Counted from the stretch's first letter, positions 42,211-56,472 are shown. The stretch: DNA of 64,000 nucleotides from Tomocerus qinae (GCA_020055645.1 CM034548.1:13144001-13208000), one strand, 5' to 3'. Numbers and translations are program-made. Notes: generated by a model from the sequence alone, not told the origin.

Positions 42211-43239
42211 TGGAGGTTTTCTATCTTTTATGCTTTGCTAAAGGTAAAACTAAAATGTTTGCCGGTGCAGAGCAATATTATGCAGTCGTTTTATGCGATT
42301 GTGAGCAAAATTAGTAAAATAAAAGGAAAACCTCACTTCCAGATTCTCTTACAGAGTAGAATTTTTGTTTATTCTAAGCCTTTAAATGGTAGCACGAGAT
42401 TGAATGAACACTTTTAGCAAATCAAAACTTGTATAAGTATAGAAATAATATTAAATAATATTCTTTTATAGCCTGGAAGTCTTAGAATTTTATAGGGATC
42501 AGAAAATTATTCAGATATTTATGTCGTTAAATTACATACTAAAAGATGAGACAAGTACACAAAATTAATCTGTTGCTTTCTTTGCTGCCTTCGTGAACGC
42601 TCAAAGAAGCAGGACAGAACTTAACTTAGATTTACCTTAATATCGGACCGAACTTAGGTTGAACCAGTGACACCTTGGAATGGGGATAATTTACTCTTTC
42701 CAGAAAATCTGGGCAAAGAGTAAATTGTAATAATGTCAATCTAACCAGAATTTGTGATGTGATTTTGCTGAATCACTTCCAAAATGAAAATTAAACAAAT
42801 ATTATCTATCAAATGAATTAATTTTATATTTTTACTTTAATGTAAAGTCTAGTTTGGAAATCCACAAACTAGTGATGTAACTTAAACTGAAATTATTAAA
42901 TAATAATAAGTTTTTATTGAATTACAAACTTTAACTTAACTTACGAACTAAGATAGTGTAACTCGACACAGCGGGACAATGTCAACCAGAAGTGAAGTTA
43001 CTTCCACAAAAGACAATCAAGAAATCAGCCCCGAAACAAAGGTGGACATCGGTTTTATGAACTCAAATAATTCTCCTTATTTACATGATAGGTTAATTTT
43101 GAGATAATGCTTGAGTTCAAACCACATTCTTTGCTTTACCTTTAAATATACAATTTCCATTTCCATACATTAAGTAAATTATGGAGAAACGTCAACTTAG
43201 CTATAAGAAATATAATACTGTAAAGAATAATTCTTTACA
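42211..43239 (-). repeat. 5' LTR (right copy)
   Basis: 1,029 bp and the upstream LTR of the minus-strand element. It has one extra A relative to the left copy and otherwise reads the same by eye. It must hold the promoter and polyadenylation signals of the element. Confidence 0.95.
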
Positions 43240-43245
43240 TACCTA
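43240..43245. repeat. Target duplication, right side of the LTR element
   Basis: TACCTA, matching 34613-34618. Confidence 0.8.
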
Positions 43246-46200
43246 TACTAGTATTAGTATTAACCGGAAATTTGGAATTTCCTCCTACAGAGTTATTACG
43301 ACCATGCTCTTGTAGAACGACAACTTACCAGTAGCTAGTGAGTCGATGCTACTCTAAATTATTATCGCTTCCTCTTGTTTTGGTAAAGTCATAAGTAACT
43401 TTAAACTTTCATCAAAATAGTTTTTCGGATTCTAATATCTATCTTTTATGCCGCCCTAAAATTCATATTATACGTATTTCCCCTGATTCTAACTCTTCAT
43501 TGGGCAAACAATTTTGTTTTACAAAGTATGTATTATGGTTTATCCTGAAGCATGAACATCAAAGTTCGAAAAAATGTCATAACTATAGCATCCATGTTCC
43601 ATATCGTGGTTTATTTTAATTTCTAAAAAGTCAAAACCAATGTACGTATTTTCCCACCTTTCGTCTTTAACTCTCACCCACAAGCGTAAGAAATTGGAAA
43701 ACTACTGTTTGTTTGAATTAAGAATTGGTACGTAAGTTCCTACTCCAGTATTTTATGTATAAATTGAACCAGTATTGCATGTGCACTCATTTAATCATTG
43801 AAACGATTGGCTACCCCCACAGATACAACTCTAAGCATTTTCATCATACCAAATAGCAATTTTTTTTAAACATTTACAACAAAGACTGGAAATTGTTTCT
43901 GTGATTATAGTGATGTATTTTTCCCGATAATAATTTTTGGAAATCAGAAAGCCTCAAGTTCTACAATTAGCTGGATAAATATGATAGAAACTTTGCAGAA
44001 ACAAAGTCGGTAAATAATTTCTGAGTTATTTCTTTAGTGGTAAAAGTTTATAATTTGCAAATGGATAAGCAAAGACGACAGAGAATCATTTATGAATGTA
44101 TTAACGTAAAGTTGTAAAGTTTAGTTGTGAAACTAGTCAATTTATCATTTCAACTTACCCCCAAGTATCACTTTCTCCCTTCTCTTATATTGCTCTTCCC
44201 ATCAGTAATTCTCTTCACACTCACCCATTTTCAAGTCCTCATTTTTCTTTCAACCTTCTAGTGTACCGGGAAACAACATTGGTCAAAATTTCAAAATTAC
44301 TTGATTAGAAGTAGAGTAATTGATAAAAATTAAGGTTCAAAATAATTGTCAAAGCATCTATAGTTGGCGTATATCTTTTTATCACAACCTCATTGAATTT
44401 GTTGTCGAACTATCGAATTTGATTTACTTCACAAGACGCTATTTTGAAGAGATATGGTTAAGATTTTTTGGCTATGGTAAAGTTAAAGGAAAATTTCCAA
44501 TTCTTCTGTACACTCATTTTCACTATAATTTGCATTAAAAATATCCTTACTAGCACATTTTAAACTTGTTAGTAAATTATGCCTAAGCGAAGATGTTTCC
44601 ATTTACAATCAGCATTGAAGGTGCTGCGCCTTAAGAAAGAATATCGAAAAGATTTTCAAAACATCCATGGATATGATACAGATGACATTAAAACTAAATC
44701 AGCAAAAGTGCCCTTTTAAAATATTTACTTTATGCCAAATTCAAAGTGAAATTTCAGACAGAATATACAAGAAAATAAAATTTAAGGTAAAACTTTTAAA
44801 TCCTTTGGCGATTATTATACCATTTAGATGCGATTTTATGGTTCCGTTTTATGCCAATGTTCATCAGGGCTCTTGTTGCAGGAAACCATAACTTTTGTAC
44901 GATTTTAAGTACTCGTAAAAGCGAGCTTCACTGCCATTCTTTCATGGCTCTTTCCCCAAGCCATAAAACTGTCCAAATAGACTACATGACTACTAATACT
45001 AAAAATACTTTTGAAACATTAAACATTGGTTATCACCTTGAGCGAATAAAACCCTATTATTAGATTAAACTCCCTATGAGCTTCAAACTTTGGACACTTT
45101 GTGTAGCATAGCTCCTCGGTACTACCTATCTGTTCTTACGATAATTTTAAACTGTATTGTGCGAACTTAAATCTCTTGTTTTCTTATTTATAACACCAAA
45201 ATATGTATATCTCTTTAAAGGTGGCCATTTTCTAGTTATTTATGCCAAGTGAGAAGTGATTCTAAAAATAGTCTAAAAATTTCAAATTCGTTGATTATGA
45301 GAAAAGTGAAATCTTAAGACCTTTTGAAGTATCTACATATAGATAAACTGGAATTACGACCTTAATTCTCAATGAAGCAGACGAGTTTCAACTACAAATT
45401 GAAACACTCGGTTTTATGGACAAAGCTTTTAGTTCTTATTCCTGATTATGGTTTTGTGCTAAGTATGTGTTGTAAGCTGAGAGGCATATCTACCGTAGAG
45501 GGACATCTAGACATCTTGATTCTCTCAGACTATAGACATTTTGTTAAAGGCAGTAAATCGCTAAGACCACAGCGAAAATAATATTTTTTTCTACCTAAAA
45601 CATTGATCATCGATAGCGGCTCCGGCTCTTTGGGTTTCAGTCTGGTTGGATAAAAATAATAATTATAACCGATTAGAAAAACGCTTATGACTCAGTCACT
45701 CACACTGTATTAAACTTAATATTTTTCACAGTTACAGAAAATTATTTCAATAAATAAAAAAGTAATAACTTAACCAAAGTTTTTAGTGGAGTATGTGCCA
45801 CTAATACATTACGCCATCAACATCATAAGGTCATATGAATGAATGCATTAGCTTGTGAGGAGAGGTGATTCATCTGACGGAAACTCCGTTTGCGACTCGG
45901 TCGGGGCCGCTAGCAAAGACGGGTATCCCTACATGCTTAGTCTAGAGAATCTAGATATCCCTTTGAGGCTGATATGTCTCTCAGCCTACAACATATGTAC
46001 CAAACGTTTAGTTTTGTGCGAAAAAATCGGTTAATACCTAAAGTGCTTCAATTTCAGGCAGGACGGCTTCGGACAAAACTGTCGCATCTTCTCAAGAGAT
46101 ACGATTCTTAGTCTGGAGTCTGTAGAATGTTTTTTAAATTCAGTTTAATACTGTTCCTTTGAGTCTGACGTCTGGAAAGAAGAGATTGGATACATTAGTA

Positions 46201-47375
46201 GTACCAAATTCAATATATTTGTTATTGCTACCTTCTCCCTAAAAGGCCTTAGGATATGTTCCCATGTCAATATTCATTTAGCACTCATAAGAAATGAGAT
46301 TTTTCTTGTTTGTTTAAGGACCTTGTTTTGAAATAGAAAACTCCCATTGATGTGCTTCAATAATATAAACGATACTGGATTTACTAAACTGTGTGAACCA
46401 ATTCTGCATTATAGGTGTCCATTAAATCATCGTTTCCTATACGCATATTACGAAATCACCAATAAGAGTGATGAGATTTTAATACATTCCGCTTCGTATG
46501 AAATCATTGTGTAATAGTAATAAAGTTATAGCTAGCAAAAGCATATACGGAGATATTTTTATAGCTTTGAATCATAAAAAGTGCAAAATGCAATTTCAAA
46601 AAATAATTTTAGTAAGGTAAAACTTTTTTCATGAGAACCAGAATCTTCCTTTCTTTTAGAAGAATTGAACTGAGAAGCAAAGGATCAGCTTTAGTCATTA
46701 AAATCTCAGGTTTAGGCCCATATTGTCAATGTCATTACATGTCAAACGTTGACTATCTGACCATCAAAATTGTAGTCCGACGTAAATCTCGTTTGCAACT
46801 CCTGCTACTAAGTTGATTTAGTCCTACAATAGCACTAAGTATTGTAACATAATTTCATAAGAAAGTGAGATGTGTATGTGTAACTCATTTAAAATAATAC
46901 CTGGATACATCATTAACATCATACAATGTATGTGACTGTGAAACGTTACCTATAGCTTGATGTGCGAGAGAACTATCAGTTGTCCTTGAGTATTCAGTAT
47001 TTACCTAGCTGTAATGCATAAGTACATAATATTATGGAATATTCATAGATACGATTTCAATGATGCTGCAAACTTGCAAATCGTGAAAATGTTAGATGAA
47101 CTAATTGGTAAGCTAGCCAGGTAAAACAAAATGAAATTATTAGTACTAAAATTCATCAATCGTCCAGAAGGGGGATCTCAATGCGTATTAGTTACTGCAA
47201 AAGAAAGCACTCAAATCCTCACATTGCATAACTACGTAACATGTAATAACCTTATATAACAGCTTTCCACTGCCTCCTATATTATCAGCAATATTTTTCA
47301 CGTGCCTAAGCTTTAAGACAGGTACCTGTATTGTAATTATAATAACAATTAATACCCAAGTCTAAATATTTGATA
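43246..47375. other. Intergenic DNA right of the LTR element
   Basis: AT-rich. Open frames here are 60-74 codons and unconvincing. A less AT-rich stretch at about 45860-46000 has no tRNA-like A and B boxes that I could find, so I do not call it a SINE. Confidence 0.45.
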
Positions 47376-48419
47376 ATGAATAATGATGAAGATATTGCTA
47401 TATTAGATTTACCAAGATCAGATTATAAAACTTGTATACTTTCAAATAATAATGTCAAATGGTTTTTGGACCAAAAAAGTCAGGATGGTTTTTTATTAGG
47501 TGTAAATGGTAGTTATTGGTATGCGACCGACTACATCAATACTTTCAATAGTCGTAAGTAAATTCCTAACTAGCCAGTCCATGTTACCCCCACATAAGAT
47601 TTCCAATATTACTCGTTCACATGAGGGCTCTTGAAATTTGAACATTTCTTGTCCGATTTTTTAAATATTTTTAATCCAATGTTTTGAGAAATGTTTGGCC
47701 GTCTGGTCAAAATTCTTCCATTGAAGGCCTAAACATTTACGCGATGACCTATTATTTTGTAGTTTAGCCAAAATATCTGTTTCATAAACCAATTTGTAAA
47801 ATAATTTGTGAAATTTTTAACTGAAGCAGATTGCATATTTTGAGGTTTATATATTTCTCATGTTTTGCTACTTTTTTGGCAAAGCATTAAAATTACGTTA
47901 TACGGTTGAAAATTTTCAGTTTATGTATGCTTTGCTAAAAATGGTTTTCATTTAAGTTTGTGCTGTCCTTCAGAGTCTGCATACTGCATAATAGCGACCC
48001 TTATTTGTGAACTAATTTCAAGTTCAAGGATACAAGAATATTTATAAATGCTGTAGATATGAAAATAGAGTGGACAGACATAAATGAAGTTAAAGCACTG
48101 CTCTATTGAAAATTCATTTCGCCTATACATTGGTATATCCGTTTAATATGGTACTATAGCTTGGCTTACTACGTGTCAGCGTGATTTAACGCAAATTTCA
48201 AATACCCTTTCTGAATGATTGCTGTTCGTTGTATTCCGCTTCAGGTGCAATCCTGAAATGGTGGAAATGGTTTTTCATGTAAAATATAATATGAATTATA
48301 ATGAAGCAAGCAAGAAGATATTCAGAATCGGGTTGAGAAGGAAAAGCAAGTCGAAGATGGTTGAGGTTGAGTCGAAGAAAATCCTAAAGGGATCGGTTAA
48401 CATAGCAATGTACATTTAA
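47376..48419 (+). CDS. Tentative two-exon small gene, unknown protein (118 aa)
   Basis: Exon 1 (47376-47557) starts at the first ATG after an in-frame stop and reads MNNDEDIAILDLPRSDYK and further mixed, non-repetitive protein ending in NSRK. Exon 2 (48245-48419) follows a CTTCAG acceptor and reads CNPEMVEMVFHVKYNMNYNE and a lysine/arginine-rich tail to TAA. Joining GTAAAT at 47558 to this acceptor keeps the frame and gives 118 residues. A stronger donor, GTAAGT at 47554, would give a shorter ending of about a dozen residues. I recognise no domain. It could be a lineage-specific gene, an alternative first exon of loco downstream, or chance. Confidence 0.25.
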
Positions 48420-51400
48420 AATCAGGTAGAAAACAACAATGCATAAGGGAAACTGATGATGATACGATCAGATAGGCACGCAGGTTTACATTAGCAGTTT
48501 TATTGTGTTGTAGGCTAGGAAATTCTAGCCCCTCGCCCTCTCCCCCAGCTCCTTCGCAATAACTCACCCTGCCCTGGCCCTGTACTGTCCATCTTGTACA
48601 TGTATGTACCTACCTGTCTTGCACCGCACCTGAAGTGAAGACTGAAGATCAGTGTGAGTGTCTCTCCACTCTTATTTACAGATAACTCCATGTGAATCTA
48701 AAGAAATATATACTTACAATATGTATAAAAAGGTTTTACCTCAAGTCGTTGTTGTTGCATTGCTTATCACTGCTATTGGAAACAACTTGCCTGTACATTT
48801 CTTAGTTGCGCAGTGCACCATTGCACTGCATTTGCAATCTTGAAACCTAGGTATGTCTCAGGAATACAAGTAATCGTATGAATCCAATCTCCTTCATAGC
48901 CTATCTGATTATAACTAGAGAAAATGGATATTATTTTTCTCTATAGCCACTCACTCACTCACTGCTATATAACTCTTCTAAATAACAAATATTAAATACC
49001 TTACTTACCTCATCTTAAGGGAACTTACATACCTCCTCTAACAATTTCAATTTCAATTGAAAAAATACTACTTTACACATTTGGTACCATTTAACTGCAT
49101 TGTATACTTATAGTGAAAATTACCCCAATTGAATGATATTTAAATAACTTTTACATGAAAATTATTCACAGGAACTTAAATTATAGTAACAGTTGACAAT
49201 AACGTCATATTCTGGAATACTGTTTAGTTTTCATCATTTTTGTCTCAAGCTGGTGGGCATTAAACATCTATATTTCAAGTATTTACTGTATTTATCATTA
49301 GTAAAGCATTTAGCTACTTGATAAACGTATCTATTTGTATACATACATGTTTTCAGTCCTATAAAATGGAAACTGTAAATCCGATGTCATTCTTTATTTG
49401 AATAAGGGTTTTTAAAAGATGGTAGATGGCATAGGGACATTCACAGTAAATGAATGTTCCCTAAAGAAATCAGATTTACGACAACATTATATTAGGGCTC
49501 TGGTGGTTAGGTTTGTTACATATTATGTACATTCATATTCGTAGAGTGAGTGCATTGGGAAAAGTGTAGAGAAACAAGTTGTCTGATGATGACGATGAGT
49601 GAGTGAGTACGAGTAATAAGAAAAAGCTAGAAGTGGATTTAAAAGTTCTTCCTTTGCATATGGCGATGATGCGAAGCGATGGTCTTATAAAGAAGTCGTA
49701 GCTGTTTTAGTTGGCTACAAACAACAGAAATAATATATAAGAAAACAAGAATAGTAGCTACATATACATACATGAGACTTCTTCTGGAGATATATATATC
49801 AAAAGACTGGTCTTCGCGAGGCAGGCAGGGCCTGCAAGGTGTCTATCTATCTATGTGGAGGAATAATGTGAGTGTAGGTATGCTCAGGCTGTAGCTAGAT
49901 GTACATTACGTTGGCGTTTATAAGGCAGTACAATATGTAGAGAATCTTGGATGGTAGTAGTTTGGTATCAAGTTGGAGTCTCTAAGGAGCCAAGAATCCC
50001 TGCCCCGGAGCCCTACTCAGGAATTTCAAGCTCGGGTGAGTCAAAGAACTCTTGTTCCAACGAACGAGAACGTCTTCCCTTTAGTCACATTCCAATCCAT
50101 TCACTACTAATTATGCATACGACATCCCATCACTGCTTGCACTTCATTGCCATTATTGCACTTGATTTTCTTTCCCTCAACTCACCTCTCTCCCTTTGCT
50201 AATAACTACGATAACAGAGAACCGCAGTTTACAAGTTTAGCTTCAACATTTAGCAGCTCTTTTTTACAATTAACTACCTAAAACCTATCTATTAAGTCTC
50301 TAGCTCCATCGAGTCTCAATCCTATACTTCCAACAATCAAGTGTGTCCAGGCAGATTCCTAACTCTCACCGTGGGATTTTTTATTTCACCTGCTGGAGAG
50401 TCTATCCCAAAGTTTCCCCACACAAACTGACTGAGTGTCTGCCTCTCTGACTCATTCTGCTAGTGCTGCCTCTCTTTTTAAAGTTCCAGTCTAAAACCTC
50501 CATGCAAATTAAGATTCTACATTTCCAACTGGGATTTAAATCATTTGGAGTTAGTGCTAAGAAGATTCGCTTGTGCATGGAATAATTATACTACTGTGTA
50601 ATTATGCTATTGGAATTTATGGTTTCGAATTTTGTGTTCTTGACATATTCAAAGGTCTCTCCAGTTAGATTGACTCCATTCGGTTAAAGTGATACGCATC
50701 ATTTGCAAAGCTACGTAGTTATACCAGTGTCTTGCATTACGCCCTTTATTAATAATATATGAGCCTGTGCGTGGGTTAAGGATGAAACATTTACACTAGG
50801 AAACACATCAAAATTTACTGCGATTTAATTTGATTTAAACCAGTGGTTAATTATTGTGTGATTGTGCCCGTTTGGTTTGTTAGAGTTTGATACAATTTTA
50901 ATTGACCGTGGTTGTTCTGCTGACCAGTATTACATTTATATTAATTTCAGATATTATATGTGTCTACATAAAAAGCCAGAGGCAACGTGAGCGATGCAGG
51001 ATGACAAGTCTTCTTCCCTGCTCAACTCTGTAATGTAGTGTGAGAATAATTATTGACAATGAGTGTAATTTTTATATCTACTAGGGCCTAATTGCAGTAA
51101 TAATAATATTTACCTGTGTATTGTGTGTATGTACTCGATGTACCGTCAAAGTTAACTCTTTGTTCAGAGCATGCAACTGATAGTAGTGTAATATATACCC
51201 ACAATATTATCATCAGAGTGCGTTAGTTCAGAGAAACCAAAAAGGCTTATCCCTATATGCCTTCTGTGCTTTACTTTACATTATTCTCCTGATGTTCGCA
51301 ACCAACGGCGTCAAACCGCCATCGTCATACAGAAACAATGCCTTTTAACAGCAGCAGAAACACAGCGATGGTTTTATCATCGTCTCGAGTGAAACATGTT

Positions 51401-54400
51401 AACTATCATTATCATTCATAGACATGAGATTCACTTCACCATTTATGCATAAAATGCACCCCACATTATTATGCTGTACGTATTACACGTAGATCTATGT
51501 CTTTTCCGTCCACTATGGTCAACCTCACTGGGTAGCTACTCTATACTCCTTACTCCACTCAATTTACTACCACTTCTATACTGTGTCCCCTTGCTATTTT
51601 GATTCTATTTACCTTGTCAACAAGATATATTCTAAACCTGAGCAATCCATATTTTTCTAAAAATAAAATGTTCCCGAGTGCCAGGACGATGCATTGGAAA
51701 CCATAATGGTCCATCGCAAATTGCACAAATCAAAAGATGAATTATTTAATATAATCAATAGTTCAAATTGAAAACTGAGGGCCCCTGTAAAACTTAGGAG
51801 CTGTGAAATTCAGTTTAAATGGTGGCCATTCGACCATGGAGTCACGATTCACAGTCATGTCATTTTCATGATACCTAGTTGTTGTGTGAATTCTACTTAC
51901 GTAACTGGATCTTCTACAATTCACAACCAGGAAAAATTATTCGCTTGCTTATGCACTGATGTCAATCTGTCAATGAACCATTAAATGTTCCAACCGGAGA
52001 AAATTAAACGTAAGCTATACAACTTTCAATTCTTATTATTCATTTCCAATTGAATTTCGGAATAGGTACTACCTTTCGTTTTTCTGACCGAGAAACCCTG
52101 TAAACCAGAACAAACAGGCAACTTATGAGGTGACAATCGCTTCTAGGGGAAGTAATTTACACTTTTCCAAATTCCAATACACATAATATAGACCCTGTAG
52201 GTACAGCAGCGGGAAGGATCTTAGTCTTAGTTACTTTGGTATTCAGATTTATAGATTGCAAATGATTAAATCTTCGACAACACTGTTTTAATTTTGGTCA
52301 ATTTTGAAACTGTAGCTATTACCAGGGGCATAATGATTAATGATGATTTAGGATGGTCATTGCTTAAAATATGATTCCCATTACCATTTATGCTTATACT
52401 TTTTAAGCGATTATTTTATTCACTGGAAAATAAATCGGAATGTGAGGTCAGAGGGTTAAGTAACTGTATTTATAACTCCCGTTCGATAATTTTGATTTTG
52501 AAAGATTTTGAAAGGCCTTCCATTTATGTTGAATTGAGGAACATAATAAACTTGTTATAAGCCATGGTGGACTAGCCTTGGAATATCTTTACACTTATTA
52601 CATCTATTTACCTTGCATTTAATACATATTACATTCACAGAGAATAAAGCAGAACTTATATATAAATAATAGCCAGACTAGCCATGATAATAAAGTCCAG
52701 TTGGATATAAAGCTAAATCTGAAACCATATAGTAACAAGTGAGAATGTATATCTCAATCACGGACAGATATGCAGAGAGATTTGCATTTTGCGAATATAG
52801 CAAAATAGCAATGCCTTAGTAGCAACAAGGTTGAAAATGAATGACAAAACTAGTAATTCATCAAAAGATTAAAGTTTTAACTTTTAATTCTTTTCATGAC
52901 TTAGTTTACGAGTCTCTCGCGCATCGTTTTCTTTGTATTTGAAGGTCTTTACTAAGTTGTACACTTAACTTTGTTTGATGCATGTTTAACATTTTACTTA
53001 TTATTGGATGCATTTGCATACCCTAGGAATGAATTTGGAGCTTTTCCCAATGTAAATCAGCCTATACTACCTATTTTAGCACTGTAGGATCAACTTTTTG
53101 GTGCCTGGTTTTTCTGTATTTGCTTATTATAAAGTATAAATGGTTGACGCCTGAGGAGAGTGAGTTCCTTGTTATAGGTACTATTGCTGATTTACCAGTC
53201 CCCTTTGGAAAACTAGATCAAGCTGTAATATTTATCTATACTGTCGCAAGCGCCAGAATGAATTGTCTTCAATCTTCATACAATTTTATAATTGCATACT
53301 TTCTTATTGTCTAAAAAAATTCAAGTGCGTCCTTATTCCTTATGCACTTTTGGATTGAAAGTGTGACATTTAAATCGTATCAGACAAAAATTAGCGACGA
53401 GTTCAAGCAAGTAATTACATGTAATGAGTTTTTCCATTAAACAAACATACCTACCCATTTAATAGATACAGATGTGTTATAGGTGCAGTTTAGAAGTGTA
53501 ACTCAGGTGTCTCCAATGTTATATTATACTTCCATTGGAAAGCAAAGGTACCTATTGGATTATATTTATTTACAATACAAATTATTTGTTTGCATCTCCA
53601 AACAAAAACATGTTTGCGAAGCCAAGTTACACGTGCGGAGACGTTCTTGCTGGTGTACCGTTACCGTATTATCTCTTTTGTTTTTTTGATAGGCAATCAG
53701 ATAAAAAATTGTCGTGTTTTTTTATAAATGCAGTACCATAGATTTATGACTTTTTCCATTTTCAATATATCTACCACATTCGACGAAATAATTTGAAAAT
53801 CTTTTGGGGCTTTTTGGGTAAAAAGGGAACGTCTGAAATCAGCAATAATAAATACCTGGTAAGATAGTATGTGTACTAGACGCCCTTTATAAAGTAATTC
53901 GACTTAATAGTTCCCAGGGGGACTTAGTTATTGTTTTACTAGGCGTTGTATGTTGACATTCATTATTTTGTGGTTGAGAATGTGTTCAACGCTGAAATTG
54001 GGCATGCTATGCATAAAAATCCCAACCCCATTCAAATCCCAACAAACCAAAATGCTTACGTAAAACCTCATAAACTTCACCAGGCATTCATTTTATGATA
54101 CTGTTTCACATAGCAATACCCACAATATACTTTTTAACTACAATTAAGCTTTTTAATGCAAGATAATCACAAAATTGTAAGATGGAAATTTTCTTTATTT
54201 CTCTAACTAATTGATATCAGTTTATTGGAAGCTGTTAAACTGTAGGCCGTAAAAAGAGCTTTACTTTTTACATTACAATTTACGTCACATCGACAATAAA
54301 AATAGGCAGAATAATAATTTACTGCATTGACATTCATCTCTTATTCCCACCTACCTTAAATAGTTATAAGTGGTTCAATAATGCTCGTGTTATGCGGTTT

Positions 54401-54829
54401 CTTGCAGATCAGTTGCATAAGTTCTGACTTGTGGATTGAAAACGTTTCTATAATAAAATGAATTTTTCACATGTTAGACATGTTAGATTTTTTTCCTTTG
54501 AGTGATATGCTGAGTCAATGTAGTCAGAAAGATTGAGGAGATATTTCAGGTGCAGGTGCTTTGCCAATTTCCACCTAAAAGTGTCTCAAAATGAAGGTAC
54601 AGGAAGGAATAACTACACGTTTAAATTTAATTATCAGCGACCTGACAGATTTCTTTTGGACTGATGACAGTCTCAATTCCTAATCAGCATTGAAATTGAA
54701 TTTTGGGAATGCAATCAACAGGTTTCCAAACACGTTCATTTAAATTTAAATAATATAAAATACCATTGCAGCATACAAGGAGAAGGAGACGTGTATTCAC
54801 CCCCACAAAAGAGAGAACTAATGTAACTT

Positions 54830-54856
54830 AATTTACGTATTCAAGTTACGTAAATT
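54830..54856. repeat. Perfect 10-bp hairpin
   Basis: AATTTACGTA and its exact complement are separated by seven bases. It is AT-rich and short, and no function can be assigned. Confidence 0.5.
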
Positions 54857-55650
54857 GTTTCCTAAATTATTTCTGAACAAAGTCTCTGTGTTTTACCCAC
54901 AACATTTACAGGTGTCTGATTGATACCTGTCTGTGCATCACCACATTTCGCAACTTTTCGCTATTTATGATTTCTCCATTACAATCGCATTACATCCATA
55001 AAATATTATCTCCTGTTCATATTTGTCAGTAATATACAATTATGATGAATATTTTGTCTGAAAAATCATGCACTTAGCAAATCCCAATATTAGAGTGGCT
55101 ACCGTTGCTTGAACTTGAGATTGTGACAGGATGATGTGCTTTTAGAAATAATATTATTGTGCCTAGGTAAAGCTCGTTTAATAGCGTTTACTACATACTT
55201 CGCTCACTTTTGATATAAGTTGTAGTTTTGTACATATCTATGTATACTTTATATTTTATGGGACATGGCATGACCATGGGCGTATACAGAACCGAGTTTC
55301 TGGAGGGCTGAGCTGAGATTTCATTAGACATATTATTTACTACACTACAGACTTTACAGGTCACCACAGTTATTCCCACAAAGTGAGACTAATTTGCGGA
55401 AAAAGAATAATATGGAGTAAGGAAGGATGATAGGATGTAGGATAGGATAGGTAATAGGTAGGACCTTTCGCGGCTTTCATGACTATCACGACATGAGACA
55501 TGACATGACTGACATGAGGCACCGCAATTTGGGAAAAAACGTTACATTTTGAATTGCTGTAATATTACACCGGAACCATAATGCAAAACAGTGCTCTATT
55601 TTAGCCAGCGAAAAATGATTTTGACCAGCCAAAATGATTTTGAAATGGCT

Positions 55651-55749
55651 AGTGGCTAAAATGGCTAAAAACATATTTTAGAATTTTCCACCACATCAAA
55701 AGTATGCTTTTCTAGGTTGGCATAGCCCAATTTGGCCATTTTAGCCACT
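55651..55749. repeat. Inverted repeat with 15-bp arms
   Basis: AGTGGCTAAAATGGC (55651-55665) and its exact complement (55735-55749) are separated by 69 bases. Related GGCTAAAATGG and CCATTTTAGCC words recur within about 150 bp around it. It may be part of a degraded palindromic element. Confidence 0.6.
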
Positions 55750-56219
55750 GGATGACAAAGATTTCAAACCCCAGCTAGCCATTTTAACGCGTTTTCATAA
55801 AGTGTATCTCCTGAAAGGATTTTTGCCGGACCAAAATAAAAGTTCTAAGTTGTCCAAAAATGGGTTACCAGTGTTAGGTGCTCTGTATTGTACCCAAATA
55901 AAAATAACCTAGATAGTAAAATCTCGTGATGTTAGATTTTAGTAAATGTCCTAGTGTTAGAAGATTCATTTTAAGAATATTAAAGAAGAGCAGTAGTAGG
56001 GCAAGGCATGCGAAAGAAAGGTACCAGTGCGTGGGAAAACCTGGATTGGTAACCAAAGGATGTCATACCATCCCTATCCCTACTACTACACTTATTAGCA
56101 TCCCTACTTCCTAGACTTATTACTATTATTACAATACTTCTTAACAGCTCTTTTTTATCCCCAATATTATTCCCCTTGTTTGTCATGGTTTATTAGCATT
56201 ACATTATTAGTATTATTAT

Positions 56220-56472
56220 CCCAATATTTCATGTGCGGGAAAATTTAAAAATTTGGCCATCTACATTGAAATTATAATCTGTTGGAAACTGTAAAATGGG
56301 AACGAAGTGAAATATCGTCAAAAAATTCTTCACTTTTTGGATGACAATATGAAAAACATTTTTTATCTCTTTATTTTTTTAATTAAGCAATAAAGCCTTC
56401 GCGACTTAAAAAATTTCATAATTTCAATGCAAACGGCTAATTTTTAAATTTACCCGCACATGAAATAATGGG
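56220..56472. mobile_element. MITE-like element, about 253 bp
   Basis: Terminal inverted repeats of about 37 bp with few mismatches: CCCAATATTTCATGTGCGGG at the left and, inverted, CCCATTATTTCATGTGCGGG at the right, each continuing into (A/T)AAATTTAAAAATT. The interior is AT-rich and non-coding. A clear target duplication is not visible, so the superfamily is not assigned. Only one copy was found in this window. Confidence 0.75.

Larger units (their letters stand above)
34619..43239 (-). mobile_element. Ty3/gypsy-type LTR retrotransposon, about 8.6 kb, minus strand
   Basis: LTRs of 1,028 bp (34619-35646) and 1,029 bp (42211-43239) begin TG and end CA and are flanked by the 6-bp duplication TACCTA. 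By eye they differ by one base of length (an extra A in the right copy near 42784). Between them on the minus strand lie gag (40334-41980), pol in the -1 frame (36795-40337) and a third open frame (35705-36976). Pol has the order protease, reverse transcriptase, RNase H, integrase, and integrase carries a GPY-type module, placing it in Ty3/gypsy. A primer-binding site and purine tract are present at the expected places. The near identity of the LTRs implies a very recent insertion, probably still intact. Confidence 0.95.

Noticed and set aside
45860-46000. Possible tRNA-derived SINE
   Set aside because: No B-box (GGTTCGA-like) motif or clear A-box, and no flanking duplication was seen.
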